Source of the DNA: Coriobacteriaceae bacterium
Lineage (GTDB): Bacteria; Actinomycetota; Coriobacteriia; Coriobacteriales; Eggerthellaceae
Direction: 5' to 3'
DNA length: 64,000 nt
Assembly (NCBI GenBank): GCA_015062685.1
Contig: SUUE01000010.1
Coordinates: forward strand, 1 to 64,000
Every line of letters starts with the position of its first letter. The stretch's first letter is position 1. The notes below the pieces were generated by a model. That model was not told where the DNA came from. It did not search any database and saw only the letters and a list, made by a program, of their open reading frames with translations. Shown one piece after another: positions 32,214 through 40,517 of this stretch. The translations under genes and the position numbers were made by a program.

Positions 32214-32873
32214 CTATGACTGGATGAACTTGGTGAACGAATCAATCAGGTTGTGGTGCACGCAGGCGAGCACCGAGTCGCCGTGGTAGAGCGTGGAGTC
32301 GCCCGTGGGAATGGACGAAGCGGACCCGTCCTTGCGCTCGAACGCGATGATGCGGATATCGTGGTCGCGCTCTATCTCGTGCACATGGATGGCGCGGTGC
32401 TCGCGCCAGGAGAGGTCGATCGAGAAGCGCAGCACCTCGTAGTCGCCAAACGTGTCCAGGTGCGAGCCATGCCCGGAAAGCGCCTTGCTGAACACTTCCT
32501 CGGCCACGAGCGTCGTGCCGCACACGTAGTCGATGCCGAGCTGCATGTAAGCGCGCTCGTGGTCATGATTGTACAGGCGGGCGATGACGTGCGGCACGCC
32601 ATAAAGGCGGCTCGCCACCTCCGTAACCATGAGGTTCGCATTGTCGGATTCGGTAACGGCGGCAACGACGTCGCAGTCTTCGACGCCCGCCTTCACCAGC
32701 GTGTCCTCGTCGTAGCCGATGCCCTGCACCGTCGACCCGTTGAAGTTGCGCCCGAGGTTGTTGAACGCCTCGGCGCTCCTGTCAACGACGCAGACGTTTG
32801 CCCCGTTGTCCGTAAGCATGCTCGCAAGCCGCGACCCAACGCGTCCGCACCCCACCACGATTACATTGCGCAT
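32214..32873 (-). CDS. TrkA-family potassium transport regulatory protein (first of pair)
   Basis: 219 aa from the ATG behind GAGGAAAGG (the open frame extends 17 codons further). RCK Rossmann motif VVGCGRVGSRLASMLTD, acidic VVDRS, and TrkA-C region about 140-219 with IPTGDSTLYHGDSVL. Together with the next gene it gives two separate single-RCK proteins in tandem, equivalent to the two halves of the double-RCK E. coli TrkA. Divergent pairs of this type in Gram-positives usually form a hetero- or homo-oligomeric gating ring. Confidence 0.92.
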   Translation of the reverse strand: MRNVIVVGCGRVGSRLASMLTDNGANVCVVDRSAEAFNNLGRNFNGSTVQGIGYDEDTLVKAGVEDCDVVAAVTESDNANLMVTEVASRLYGVPHVIARLYNHDHERAYMQLGIDYVCGTTLVAEEVFSKALSGHGSHLDTFGDYEVLRFSIDLSWREHRAIHVHEIERDHDIRIIAFERKDGSASSIPTGDSTLYHGDSVLACVHHNLIDSFTKFIQS

Positions 32874-32966
32874 AAGCACCCTTTCCTCAACTGCGCCTAT
32901 TTTCGCACAACCCCATGATGACAAGTCCGCATTTCACCCGACCGCAACAACATTGTGAGGGCAGCC

Positions 32967-33104
32967 CCGACACGCATCAGGCCGTGGGCGGAGCGAGGTC
33001 AAGCCAAAGGAGCTGAGAGGTCCACTTTTCCGCCCGCCCTTGGCGGAAAAGCTAGCTCGAAGCGACGACGCGGCGAGCACAGCCTGCGGCCTGATGCGTG
33101 TCGG
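32967..33104 (+). repeat. Interspersed structured element, copy 4
   Basis: Arms CCGACACGCATCAGGCCG (32967-32984) and CGGCCTGATGCGTGTCGG (33087-33104) are perfectly complementary over 18 bases and unique to this copy. The core differs from copy 3 at a few positions (AGAGGTCC, GCTAGCTC). It is followed directly by a REP-like palindrome. Confidence 0.92.
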
Positions 33105-33107
33105 AGC

Positions 33108-33130
33108 GGACGCGCGGAGCGCGCTCCTAC
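33108..33130. repeat. REP-like palindrome
   Basis: GGACGCGCGGAGCGCGC then TCCTAC; one base differs from the consensus tag CCCCTAC. Abuts interspersed copy 4. Confidence 0.75.
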
Positions 33131-33203
33131 AGGCAAGCAGGGCAGGTAGCGCAACCCACCCGAGGCAGGCCGGGGCGGGCGGCAATGCGAATCTTGCAGA
33201 GGT

Positions 33204-34034
33204 TTAGATGCTCGCCATCGTGGTGATGGTGGTGCGATACCAGAAGTCCTTGTTGGGCGGGCAGTAGATGCTTGCCGCCTCGTAGGTGATGCTGTAGCCG
33301 TAGACCTCGGCCAGACCGGCCACGTGATCGCGGATGGCGCTCTCCCAGTCGCCCCAGGAGCTCGATCCCCAGCCCCATGCGTTATGCGGGAGGAAGCATA
33401 CGGACCCCTTGCCGCTTTCGGTGTTGGAGATTGCCGGAGACCAGCGGGGGTCGACGCCGTTGTCCCATGCGGCCTCCGCGAATACCCGTCCATAGCCCTC
33501 GAGGTTGGACCCTTCGAGGAACTTGTCGATTCGCTTGGTCCACTCGTCGACGAAAGCCGTCCTGCCGACGGTCCAGTCAACGGCGGGCAAATCGTACTCG
33601 AGGCGCTCCTCCTCGGTGAAGCCCTTGGCGCCGGCGGGCTCGTCATCGGAAGTCACGCCCTGCATAGCCTTCTGGTTGGCAACGCGCTCGATGGCCTCGG
33701 CGTCCTCGCGGGCTGCGCGCTCCTTGGCGCTCCGCTCGAGGCCGTCCACCATCTTCATGCCCGAATCGAGCGTGCGAGCAGACGGAACCGCGAGAGCCTC
33801 TTGCTCGAACTGGACCGCAGGCTGGGGCGCGGCGCTCGTGTAGCTACGAACCTCGGACGTCACCTTGGTGGTGGCATCGTCGTAACCGAATGCGCCGGCT
33901 TCGACCGCGTCGTCGGGCGAGCTGGCCGAAGCCACGCCGAGTCCGACGCCGCAGAGGATCGCGACAATAAAAATGCCGGCCATGGTGTTGATCACCATAT
34001 TGCCGGCTCTACGTTTAGGCTGTTTCCGACTCAT
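33204..34034 (-). CDS. Secreted or anchored lysozyme-like protein
   Basis: 276 aa. Basic N terminus (SRKQPKRRAGN) plus hydrophobic helix (TMAGIFIVAILCGVGLGVA) acts as signal anchor or cleavable signal. A charged spacer with a likely helix (KMVDGLERSAKERAAREDAE) follows, then about 185-276 a lysozyme/glucosaminidase-like fold: AAWDNGVDPRWSPAISNTES (candidate catalytic Glu in NTES), HNAWGWGSSSWGDWESAIRD, YCPPNKDFWY. Likely cleaves peptidoglycan glycan strands or is a wall-binding relative. The ribosome-binding site is weak. Single gene between two repeat-bearing gaps. Confidence 0.78.
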   Translation of the reverse strand: MSRKQPKRRAGNMVINTMAGIFIVAILCGVGLGVASASSPDDAVEAGAFGYDDATTKVTSEVRSYTSAAPQPAVQFEQEALAVPSARTLDSGMKMVDGLERSAKERAAREDAEAIERVANQKAMQGVTSDDEPAGAKGFTEEERLEYDLPAVDWTVGRTAFVDEWTKRIDKFLEGSNLEGYGRVFAEAAWDNGVDPRWSPAISNTESGKGSVCFLPHNAWGWGSSSWGDWESAIRDHVAGLAEVYGYSITYEAASIYCPPNKDFWYRTTITTMASI

Positions 34035-34364
34035 ATTTCAATTTACCCTTCTGACGACGGCTTTCACCGTCGCACTGGGCGAATTCTAACCCAGCCAAAA
34101 CCGCGAAGGCAATTTTTGGGGCCTTCCGCTATCCATCATTTGTTCGCTTTTTCGAGCGGCCTCGAGACCGAAAACGGCAAAAATCGCATCATGTCGGTAT
34201 TCCTGAGTAAAAACCCACAAGATATCGGTCGGGCCATTTATGAAGAAAACGAACGAAAAACGCCGCGCGAAACGAGCCGAAAACAGCTTTGAAAATCGAA
34301 CATGCGTTTTTCAACTAGCGGTTTTCGGATGGCCCAAGCACCCGCTGCCGAAATCGTCCAAAGG
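34035..34364. other. 330-bp intergenic region, nothing assigned
   Basis: Lower in GC than its surroundings, with runs of GAAAAC/GTTTTC. Some of these are imperfectly complementary (for example around 34250-34330), but no clean terminator, operator or small ORF with a ribosome-binding site was found. Confidence 0.4.
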
Positions 34365-35159
34365 CTAGAAATTGAGCAGCCCCACGGCGTACGAACCATC
34401 CGACGCCACGACCAGCAGAAGGTCCGCATCGCCCGGAATCGAGTACAAAAGCAACGAGATAAGGCAGAAGGAAGCGAAGCAGAAGGCCGCCGTCACCATG
34501 AGCGGCCCCACGTTGCGAACGAAGCCCAGCAGGAACAGCGCCGCGGCAACGGCAACGAAAACCCAGAGCTGCATGAACGCGAAAGGTATCGTGTCCCACG
34601 ACACGATACCCAAGCTCATGGGGAGCAGCGACGCACCCACCGACGTGACGACGATTCCCGCCGCATGCCACGCGGTGACGCGTGTGATGCCGAACGGGAT
34701 GACGACGAGGCAGAGCCCGAACATGAGCAGGCCGAGCGGCCAGAACTGCCACCATCTCGCACCCGACAGGATGGGCGTCACGTTAACCGCGACCACCATG
34801 AACACCAGCATGAGAGCAACGGCGATGGCCAGGCGCGATATGAACGAGGGCCCTTCCTCCACGGCATGGTGCAAGATTCCGGAGGCTCGCTGATAGTCGA
34901 TATGCCCGTAAGCGCTCGACTCGACCACCTCAGGCGTCACGTCGTAGGGCTTCGGCTGCTCGGGCGCGCGGGGCAGATAGATCCAGAGGAACAGATAGAC
35001 AAGGCCCGATATGCCGAACGTCGACAGCTCGAGCAATACGGCGAGGATGCGAATGACGATGGCGTCGAAGTTGCAGTATTCGGCTATGCCGGCACAAACG
35101 CCCGCTAGCTGGGCATCTCGGGATCTATAGAGCCGACGCTTTGTAGCCTCCTGCGCCAC
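34365..35159 (-). CDS. PspC-domain membrane protein
   Basis: 264 aa from a GTG six bases after GGGAAGG (a TTG 11 codons earlier is the limit of the frame). The PspC domain is at about 8-65 (KRRLYRSRDAQLAGVCAGIA, YCNFDAIVIRILAVLLELST, YLFLWIYLPR), followed by a linker and about five further transmembrane helices ending in a short hydrophilic stretch. PspC proteins sense or relay envelope stress, as in the phage-shock and LiaFSR-type systems, but no pspA, pspB or liaF is nearby. Confidence 0.88.
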   Translation of the reverse strand: MAQEATKRRLYRSRDAQLAGVCAGIAEYCNFDAIVIRILAVLLELSTFGISGLVYLFLWIYLPRAPEQPKPYDVTPEVVESSAYGHIDYQRASGILHHAVEEGPSFISRLAIAVALMLVFMVVAVNVTPILSGARWWQFWPLGLLMFGLCLVVIPFGITRVTAWHAAGIVVTSVGASLLPMSLGIVSWDTIPFAFMQLWVFVAVAAALFLLGFVRNVGPLMVTAAFCFASFCLISLLLYSIPGDADLLLVVASDGSYAVGLLNF

Positions 35160-35215
35160 GAGAACCTTCCCTACCGCCAAACCAACTTCCAAGGGCTACG
35201 CCCCCGAGCCCGCGC

Positions 35216-36058
35216 CTACGCGCCCGGCGCCCCTTCCTCCGCCAAGCGTTGCACGAGCAGGGCGCTGACCCGCCTACGGCGCATCGTGCGCACCTTGAAC
35301 CGATAGCCGTCCACCTCAAACTCGTCGCCCACCTGGGGCACGGCGTCGAGCGTGTCGATCAGCCAGCCCGCAATCGTCTCGTATTGGTCGGATTCGACGA
35401 CCGGCCACCCGAGCCCATGGGCTTCTTCGACGGGAAGACGACCGTCCACCAGCCATTCGTTGTCGGAGAGGTTCGTTATGAACGGCGCCTCCGAATCGGT
35501 TTCGTCGACGATCTCGCCGACGATCTCCTCGATGATGTCTTCCACGGTAATTAAACCATCGGTGCCGCCGTACTCGTCAACCACGATGGCCATCTGTTGC
35601 CTGTTCGTTTGCATCTCCGAGAGCAGCGGGAACAGGTCCTTCGTCTCGGGAACGAACAACGCCTCGTGCATGTAGTCGGTGACGGGGGCGTCCGTCGCCC
35701 CGTCGAGCACCGCCGGGATCAGGCTCTTGTAGTGCACGATGCCGATGATGTGATCGAGGTCCTCGCAGAACACGGGTAGACGGGAGTATCCGGTACCGCG
35801 CATGCGCTCGAGCGCGGCGCGCACGGTCTCGTCCTCCTCCACGGCGATGATGTCCACACGAGGCTGCATGACCTCGCTCACGGTGAGCTCGTCGAGGTCG
35901 AGGATCTCGCCGATCATGCGCTTCTCGTCATCGAGCAGCTCCTCGTTGTCGCCAACGAGTTCCTTGATATCTTCTTCGGAAACGGAGCGTTTGCCCCTGC
36001 CGAACGCGTTGCGCAAGCCTCCGAACAAGCCCGCGGGTTTGTCGCCTTCCTTAGACAC
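35216..36058 (-). CDS. CBS/CorC_HlyC-domain protein without the DUF21 membrane part
   Basis: 280 aa from a GTG five bases after AGGAG. Two CBS domains at about 60-180 (MQPRVDIIAVEEDETVRAAL and the second block VPETKDLFPLLSEMQ), the spacer VVDEYGGTDGLITVEDIIEE, and a C-terminal CorC/HlyC transporter-associated domain. Unlike many 'hemolysin family' proteins it has no N-terminal DUF21 membrane domain, so it is the soluble CorC-like form linked to magnesium/cobalt efflux and ribosome-associated roles. The stop codon of the hemolysin III gene sits in its ribosome-binding region, so they are coupled. Confidence 0.9.
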   Translation of the reverse strand: MSKEGDKPAGLFGGLRNAFGRGKRSVSEEDIKELVGDNEELLDDEKRMIGEILDLDELTVSEVMQPRVDIIAVEEDETVRAALERMRGTGYSRLPVFCEDLDHIIGIVHYKSLIPAVLDGATDAPVTDYMHEALFVPETKDLFPLLSEMQTNRQQMAIVVDEYGGTDGLITVEDIIEEIVGEIVDETDSEAPFITNLSDNEWLVDGRLPVEEAHGLGWPVVESDQYETIAGWLIDTLDAVPQVGDEFEVDGYRFKVRTMRRRRVSALLVQRLAEEGAPGA

Positions 36059-36066
36059 CGCAGCTC

Positions 36067-36822
36067 CTAGATAACGAACAGGACAACGGACAGGAACAGG
36101 CAGATGGAGCCGGCCAGCACGATGAGGTGCGAGACGAACCAGAGATACGGCACCTTGCGAAACACGTAGAACACGAGGCCCACCACGAAGCAGATTGCCG
36201 CGGCGGCAAGCAAGGCCATGCCCGCGGGTTCGATGACCGCAGCCAACGCGGGCGCGAGCGACAGCGTCGCAACGCCCATGAAGATACATAGCCCGATCTG
36301 GATCCAGCGCGGGCGGTTGGTCCACAGCACCTCGATGAGGATGCCCGCGAAGGCGAGCGTCCACTCGACGCCGCATAGCGCAGGGCCGCCGGCATCGGCG
36401 AGCAACAGCATGCAGTACGGGGTGCACGCGCCGGCAATGTAGAGCAGCACGAAGCTATGGCCCAATATGCGGAACACCGTCTTGGGCTCTTCGGCGGGAA
36501 TCGCGTGGTAGAGCGTCGACATGAGGAACGCGAGCAGCATGGGCACGGAGAACGCGAGCGCCGCCAGAAGCCGCACGCCGCCGCCATGCAGCGCCGCCAT
36601 GACGACGAGCACGACGAGGCCGGCAATGGCCAGGGCCGCGCCCACGCCGTTGGACACGGCGTTCGCGACGGTCTCGCCGAGAGCCCTGTTCTCGAGTTCC
36701 GAACCGCGCCCGCCCCTCGCCTTGGCGGCGACGCCCTTGAACTGGGACGGCATCCATACGGGGGCGTTGGGGGCGCTCATATCTGGACTGGGATGTGGTA
36801 CTTGTTGCGTATTCATGCGCAT
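36067..36822 (-). CDS. Hemolysin III/PAQR family membrane protein
   Basis: About 251 aa (start uncertain by a few codons; two close ATGs, no Shine-Dalgarno). Seven transmembrane helices; PAQR signatures ETVANAVSNGVGAALAIAG, STLYHAIPAEEPKTVFRILG with the first zinc His, and WFVSHLIVLAG with the C-terminal His. The family (YqfA/TrhA) is linked to membrane-fluidity or ion homeostasis, and some members were named for hemolytic activity. It forms an operon with the CBS protein. A TACAGT lies a few bases before the first ATG, compatible with a leaderless transcript. Confidence 0.88.
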   Translation of the reverse strand: MRMNTQQVPHPSPDMSAPNAPVWMPSQFKGVAAKARGGRGSELENRALGETVANAVSNGVGAALAIAGLVVLVVMAALHGGGVRLLAALAFSVPMLLAFLMSTLYHAIPAEEPKTVFRILGHSFVLLYIAGACTPYCMLLLADAGGPALCGVEWTLAFAGILIEVLWTNRPRWIQIGLCIFMGVATLSLAPALAAVIEPAGMALLAAAAICFVVGLVFYVFRKVPYLWFVSHLIVLAGSICLFLSVVLFVI

Positions 36823-36898
36823 ACTGTAGCACAACAATCGCAGCTTGACCGCCCCGTCTGGGCGCGCGGGCAGACTACTCTCGACGCATCGCCGCTGC

Positions 36899-36921
36899 AG
36901 GGGCGCGCTCCGCGCGCCCGC
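36899..36921. repeat. REP-like palindrome (inverted orientation)
   Basis: AGGGGCGCGCTCCGCGCGCC, the reverse complement of the GCGCGGAGCGCGCCCC core. It occupies the gap between the hemolysin III gene and the ABC permease stop. Confidence 0.7.
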
Positions 36922-36970
36922 CGCAGGCCGAGGCTACCGCCACTCAGTTCAGGGGCATGTTCGTAAACCC

Positions 36971-37708
36971 CTAGAACTCGCGGGTGCTGTAGAGCCTTAT
37001 TGAGATGGGAAGGCTTATGGCGTAGAGAATGAGCGACACCGCGGCCAGCACCGCGACGAGCGCGAACTCCGAGCCTCCCGAAAGCAGGCTCCTGACCATC
37101 TCGGGGGCGAAGCCCGACAGAGGGCCGCCATCCTTGAAGAGCGTGATGGCGAACACGGCGAAGAGGACCCCCACGATGGGAATGAAGCGCGTCCCCTTCC
37201 TCAAGCCGAATCTCGCGACGACAGGAAGGGTGATGGCTCCCAGGAAAAGGGCACCCGACGCGCCGCCGATTGCACTCCCCCAGATCAAGTCTGCCGGATT
37301 TGCCGAGAGAACGAGCGTCGACAGTGGCGATTCGCCCGCGCTCCCCGAACCCGCCGCGAACGCTGGGGCCAATATTCCGACGACGGCCCCGACGGCATAG
37401 GAGGCGATTACCCCCAGCACGGCGGAAGCCAGGACGACGAGGAAGACGCTGGCGTAACGGCCCACTACGGCGTTTTTGCGCGACATCGGCAGCGTGAGGC
37501 GATACACCTGCCAGTTGGATAGCTCGTCGTATGCCGCGACGGACATCAGGTACAGCAACGGGATCATCGCGCCGAAGCACCCGCCCACAAAGGCAAGGGA
37601 GCTGTCCGAGGCCACGGTCATGATGGTTGCGGCGAGGAAGCAGGCCGCAACGAGCGAAACGAGGCTTCGGCGCATGACGATAAGGTCAGACAACAGCATG
37701 GCTTTCAT
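36971..37708 (-). CDS. ABC transporter permease (ABC-2 type)
   Basis: 245 aa with about six hydrophobic helices; begins MKAMLLSDLIVMRRSLVSLV, typical of ABC-2 permeases linked to YtrA-type regulators. Its ATG overlaps the ATPase stop (ATGA), so translation is coupled. Start at 37708 is supported by GGAG; the frame is open far upstream but that part is antisense to the ATPase gene. Third gene of a GntR-ATPase-permease operon, a layout used for peptide or antibiotic resistance and envelope-stress exporters. Confidence 0.87.
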   Translation of the reverse strand: MKAMLLSDLIVMRRSLVSLVAACFLAATIMTVASDSSLAFVGGCFGAMIPLLYLMSVAAYDELSNWQVYRLTLPMSRKNAVVGRYASVFLVVLASAVLGVIASYAVGAVVGILAPAFAAGSGSAGESPLSTLVLSANPADLIWGSAIGGASGALFLGAITLPVVARFGLRKGTRFIPIVGVLFAVFAITLFKDGGPLSGFAPEMVRSLLSGGSEFALVAVLAAVSLILYAISLPISIRLYSTREF

Positions 37709-38586
37709 CGGAGTTCTCCCTTCAGCGTGAGACGCATGTAGTCTTCCAGGTTGGCGCGCTCGCACTCGACCGCGGGAAACGCGCCGTTGAGCAACGAGCG
37801 GTCGGGCACGAGCACCTCTGTGCTGTAACCGCCTCGCAGCACGCGCAGGCTGCCGCGCTCGAATATGCCGGCGTCGAGAATCTGCTCCACCTCGGCGCTC
37901 CGGCAGTGCGCGATGCCCGCGATGTCGCGCACCTCGTCCATCGACTTGCTGAAGACCATACTGCCGGAATCGATGCACACCACGTAGTCGGCGATTCTTT
38001 CCAAGTCCGAAGTGATGTGGCTCGAAAGCAAGATGCCGTGGTTCTCGTCGTCCATGAAGCCGCGCAAAATGTCCAGCACCTCTCCGCGTGCAATGGGGTC
38101 GAGCCCCGCCGTCGCCTCGTCCAGGATGAGAAGCTCGGGGCGGTGGGACAACGCGAAAGCCAATTGGAGCTTCATCCCCATGCCTCGGGAAAGGTCCTTG
38201 ACGCGCTTCGACGGCTCCAGGCAGAACTCTTTCAGGAGAGACGAGAACCTGCTGCCATCCCAGCGCGCATACGACGCCTTGCCGAGAAGGGCGACATCGG
38301 CTATCGGGCAATCGCTGGGAAGCGCAACCGTGTCGAACACGACCCCGACCCGCTCCTTCGCCTCGGCGGAAAGCCCCTCCGGGCCCACCGGTTCCCCGAA
38401 GAGCTCGATCGTGCCGTCATCGGGCTCGGTAAGCCCCAGGATGGACAGGATGGTGGTTGTCTTGCCGGCGCCGTTGCTGCCGATGAAGCCGACCACATAG
38501 CCCGCGGGAACGCTAAGCGACAAGTGGTCCAAGGTGAATTGATCGTACGTCTTGCATAGCTCTCGTACGTTGAGGATGTCGTTCAT
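37705..38586 (-). CDS. ABC transporter ATP-binding protein
   Basis: 293 aa from the ATG behind AAAGGA. Walker A GSNGAGKTTT (about 39-48), Q-loop region VVFDTVALPSD, signature LSRGMGMKLQLAFAL (LSRGM in place of LSGGQ), Walker B LLILDEATAGLDP, H-loop SSHITSDLE. A C-terminal extension after about 215 is typical of exporters of the CcmA/BcrA-like class. It works with the permease encoded next and is controlled by the GntR protein upstream. Confidence 0.94.
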   Translation of the reverse strand: MNDILNVRELCKTYDQFTLDHLSLSVPAGYVVGFIGSNGAGKTTTILSILGLTEPDDGTIELFGEPVGPEGLSAEAKERVGVVFDTVALPSDCPIADVALLGKASYARWDGSRFSSLLKEFCLEPSKRVKDLSRGMGMKLQLAFALSHRPELLILDEATAGLDPIARGEVLDILRGFMDDENHGILLSSHITSDLERIADYVVCIDSGSMVFSKSMDEVRDIAGIAHCRSAEVEQILDAGIFERGSLRVLRGGYSTEVLVPDRSLLNGAFPAVECERANLEDYMRLTLKGELR

Positions 38587-38629
38587 CGAATGGTCCTTTC
38601 GCCTGAAAGGGGTGTTGGATTGGTTGACG

Positions 38630-39001
38630 CTACGATTCGGCGAGCGTGTCGAGCATGTCGTGCAGGTCATTCAGCGTGACCCCAGCTGCATCCGCGCCGT
38701 CGATAGCCTGTTGCAAGAGGTCCTCGACCTGTCGCAACCGCTCTTCGCGCAGCAGCTCGAGGTTGCCACTCGAGACGAAGCTCCCCTTGCCTTGGCGCGT
38801 CTCTATGAAGCCGAGAGCTTCGAGGTCGGAATACGCGCGCTTGGTGGTGATGACGCTCACGTGGAGGTCATTGGCCAGCGCGCGAATGGAGGGCAACGCA
38901 CTTCCCGGTTCGAGCTCGCCCGCCAAGACCGCCGATTTGATTTGCGACGAGATCTGCTCGTAAATCGGCTTGTCGCTCGCATTGGAAATGATTAGCTCCA
39001 C
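38630..39001 (-). CDS. GntR-family regulator, YtrA type
   Basis: 123 aa from a GTG start with GAGAGG seven bases upstream. N-terminal winged helix (PIYEQISSQIKSAVLAGELE, LPSIRALANDLHVSVITTKR, AYSDLEALGFIETRQGKGSF) and a short C-terminal dimerisation region of about 45 residues, which places it in the small YtrA subfamily that represses ABC-exporter operons. First gene of the operon. A 10-bp inverted repeat flanking its -10 and ending at its -35 box is the likely operator. Confidence 0.93.
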   Translation of the reverse strand: MELIISNASDKPIYEQISSQIKSAVLAGELEPGSALPSIRALANDLHVSVITTKRAYSDLEALGFIETRQGKGSFVSSGNLELLREERLRQVEDLLQQAIDGADAAGVTLNDLHDMLDTLAES

Positions 39002-39028
39002 ATTTACGCCTCTCTTTGCCCGTGGGTT

Positions 39029-39080
39029 ACTGTGTATATCGCGATAGATACAGTATATACACACTATACACAGTTTGCAA
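39029..39080 (-). promoter_or_regulatory. Promoter and operator of the GntR-ABC operon
   Basis: TTGCAA (39075-39080), exactly 17 bases, TATACT (39052-39057) on the minus strand. Inverted repeat ACTGTGTATA (39029-39038) / TATACACAGT (39065-39074) is perfect over 10 bases and surrounds the -10, with a nested TATCGCGATA palindrome. Fits autorepression by the YtrA-type protein. Confidence 0.8.
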
Positions 39081-39114
39081 ACTAATTTCTTTCTTTTCCC
39101 GAACGAGACACGAC

Positions 39115-39258
39115 GGCCCTGGTCGGGCGCGCAGGCGGGCGGAGCGAGGTCAAGCCAAAGGAGCTGAGAGATCCACTTTTCCGCCCGTTCTTGGCGGAAA
39201 AGTTAGCTCGAAGCGACGACGCGGCGAGCGTAGCCTGTCTGCGCGCCCGACCAGGGCC
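39115..39258 (+). repeat. Interspersed structured element, copy 5
   Basis: Outer arms GGCCCTGGTCGGGCGCGCAG (39115-39134) and its exact complement (39239-39258), unique to this copy. The core is nearly identical to copy 3. It lies between the GntR promoter and the CmpB-like gene stop. Confidence 0.92.
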
Positions 39259-39277
39259 ATTACCGCTGTGCGGTTAG

Positions 39278-40495
39278 TTAACTCACGCGCGAGGCATTGT
39301 TCGGGTCGATGGTCATGCTCTGGAAGCGGTTGGCCATGTAGTCGTTGCCGTAGTTCTCGTTGCAGAACTGGACTATGGCCGACGGGTCGTTGTAGTCCAT
39401 CGTGCCCGCCTCGCGCTGGAACCAGCAATCGAACGAGGCCAGGGTCAGCACGCAGTCGATGGCCATAAGCACCGTGCACACCGTAGTGACGGCATAACGC
39501 CAATTCCAGGGAATCATGTTCACGATCTTGAGCATGATGGGAAGAGCGAACTTGACCCACACCAAACCGAGAACGCCCCACATGCACATGAACATGAAGT
39601 TGGTGCGCCCGTCGATGTTCAGGAACGTGCCACTGTAGTCCCAGGCGACGATACCGAACGCCACTTCCATGAACCAGCTGACGAAGAACTCGAACGCGCC
39701 GCCGATCACGCCGGCGATCACGAAAATGAGAACGGGGTTCTTGTCGTGGAAGCGGTTAAGGGCGACGGTCATGAGCACGGCGCCCACGCCGTAGATGGGG
39801 CTGAACGGGCCATAGAGCAAGCCGGCGCGATCTTGATAGTGACCGGGATCGACGACGACCATGTGCCATATGACCTCGATGATCAAACCCAGCACGCAGC
39901 AGATGACGAACACCCAGAAAATGTTGAAGAAATTGAGCGTGATGTAGCCCTTGCCACTCGTGTCGCGGCCGAGGGTGCCATCCTCGGCCTCGGCTTTGCG
40001 GTCGAGCGCCAGCAGCTTGCGCTGCAACTTGCGCTCGTCGCGCAGCGCGGGGTCGGAATACGACTGCAACGCGATCAGGATGATCATGTTGACGCCCGGC
40101 GCGATGAGCTCGGTCGACAGGCCCGTGAGCATGAACTGGCACACGAGGACCAGGATTTCCAAAGCGATCATGATGTTGCAGAGCAACGCCGCGATATAGC
40201 GCCTGCCCCGCACGAGGCGGATGCCCAAGACGACGAACATCGCCGCCAGCACGACCATGAGCACCGATTCCACGCCCGCTATGACGATCGTCGTCGCGGT
40301 GTGCTCTTCGATCGTGGTGAAGTCGACCTGCCCCGTGAACAGGGCGACGAGCTCCAGCGCGAATGCGACGACCTGCAGACCGCCGCCGATTATGCTCACG
40401 ACGCCGAATAAACGGATGAGCAGCGGGTACTTGTCAACTTCGTCCTCACGCGCGTTCTGCTCGATATCCAGCGTCTTGCCAGCATTGTCGCCCAT
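39278..40495 (-). CDS. CmpB-like putative ABC transporter permease family protein
   Basis: 405 aa from the ATG behind GAGAGG. The N-terminal half has four hydrophobic helices (DUF-like, IRLFGVVSIIGGGLQVVAFA); the second half (from about 210) has the ABC_trans_CmpB pattern: FFNIFWVFVICCVLGLIIEV, LLYGPFSPIYGVGAVLMTVA, GGAFEFFVSWFMEVAFGIVA and WDYSGTFLNIDGR. CmpB-like proteins are multi-pass membrane proteins with no proven transport function, common in gut Gram-positives. Same strand as cydAB, 22 bases downstream of cydB, so possibly in one transcript. Confidence 0.82.
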   Translation of the reverse strand: MGDNAGKTLDIEQNAREDEVDKYPLLIRLFGVVSIIGGGLQVVAFALELVALFTGQVDFTTIEEHTATTIVIAGVESVLMVVLAAMFVVLGIRLVRGRRYIAALLCNIMIALEILVLVCQFMLTGLSTELIAPGVNMIILIALQSYSDPALRDERKLQRKLLALDRKAEAEDGTLGRDTSGKGYITLNFFNIFWVFVICCVLGLIIEVIWHMVVVDPGHYQDRAGLLYGPFSPIYGVGAVLMTVALNRFHDKNPVLIFVIAGVIGGAFEFFVSWFMEVAFGIVAWDYSGTFLNIDGRTNFMFMCMWGVLGLVWVKFALPIMLKIVNMIPWNWRYAVTTVCTVLMAIDCVLTLASFDCWFQREAGTMDYNDPSAIVQFCNENYGNDYMANRFQSMTIDPNNASRVS

Positions 40496-40517
40496 GAAGG
40501 ACCTCTCTCTTGGTTCG

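Noticed and set aside
36971-38311. 446-codon frame containing the ABC permease
   Set aside because: The upstream half overlaps the ATPase gene in another frame; the permease starts at 37708 with a ribosome-binding site and ATGA overlap.
26158-39258. Short proteins encoded in the interspersed element (conserved frames in several copies)
   Set aside because: The repeated translations (for example ERGQAKGAERSTFPP) follow from DNA repetition, have no ribosome-binding site, differ in flanking length, and are broken in copies 1 and 2.
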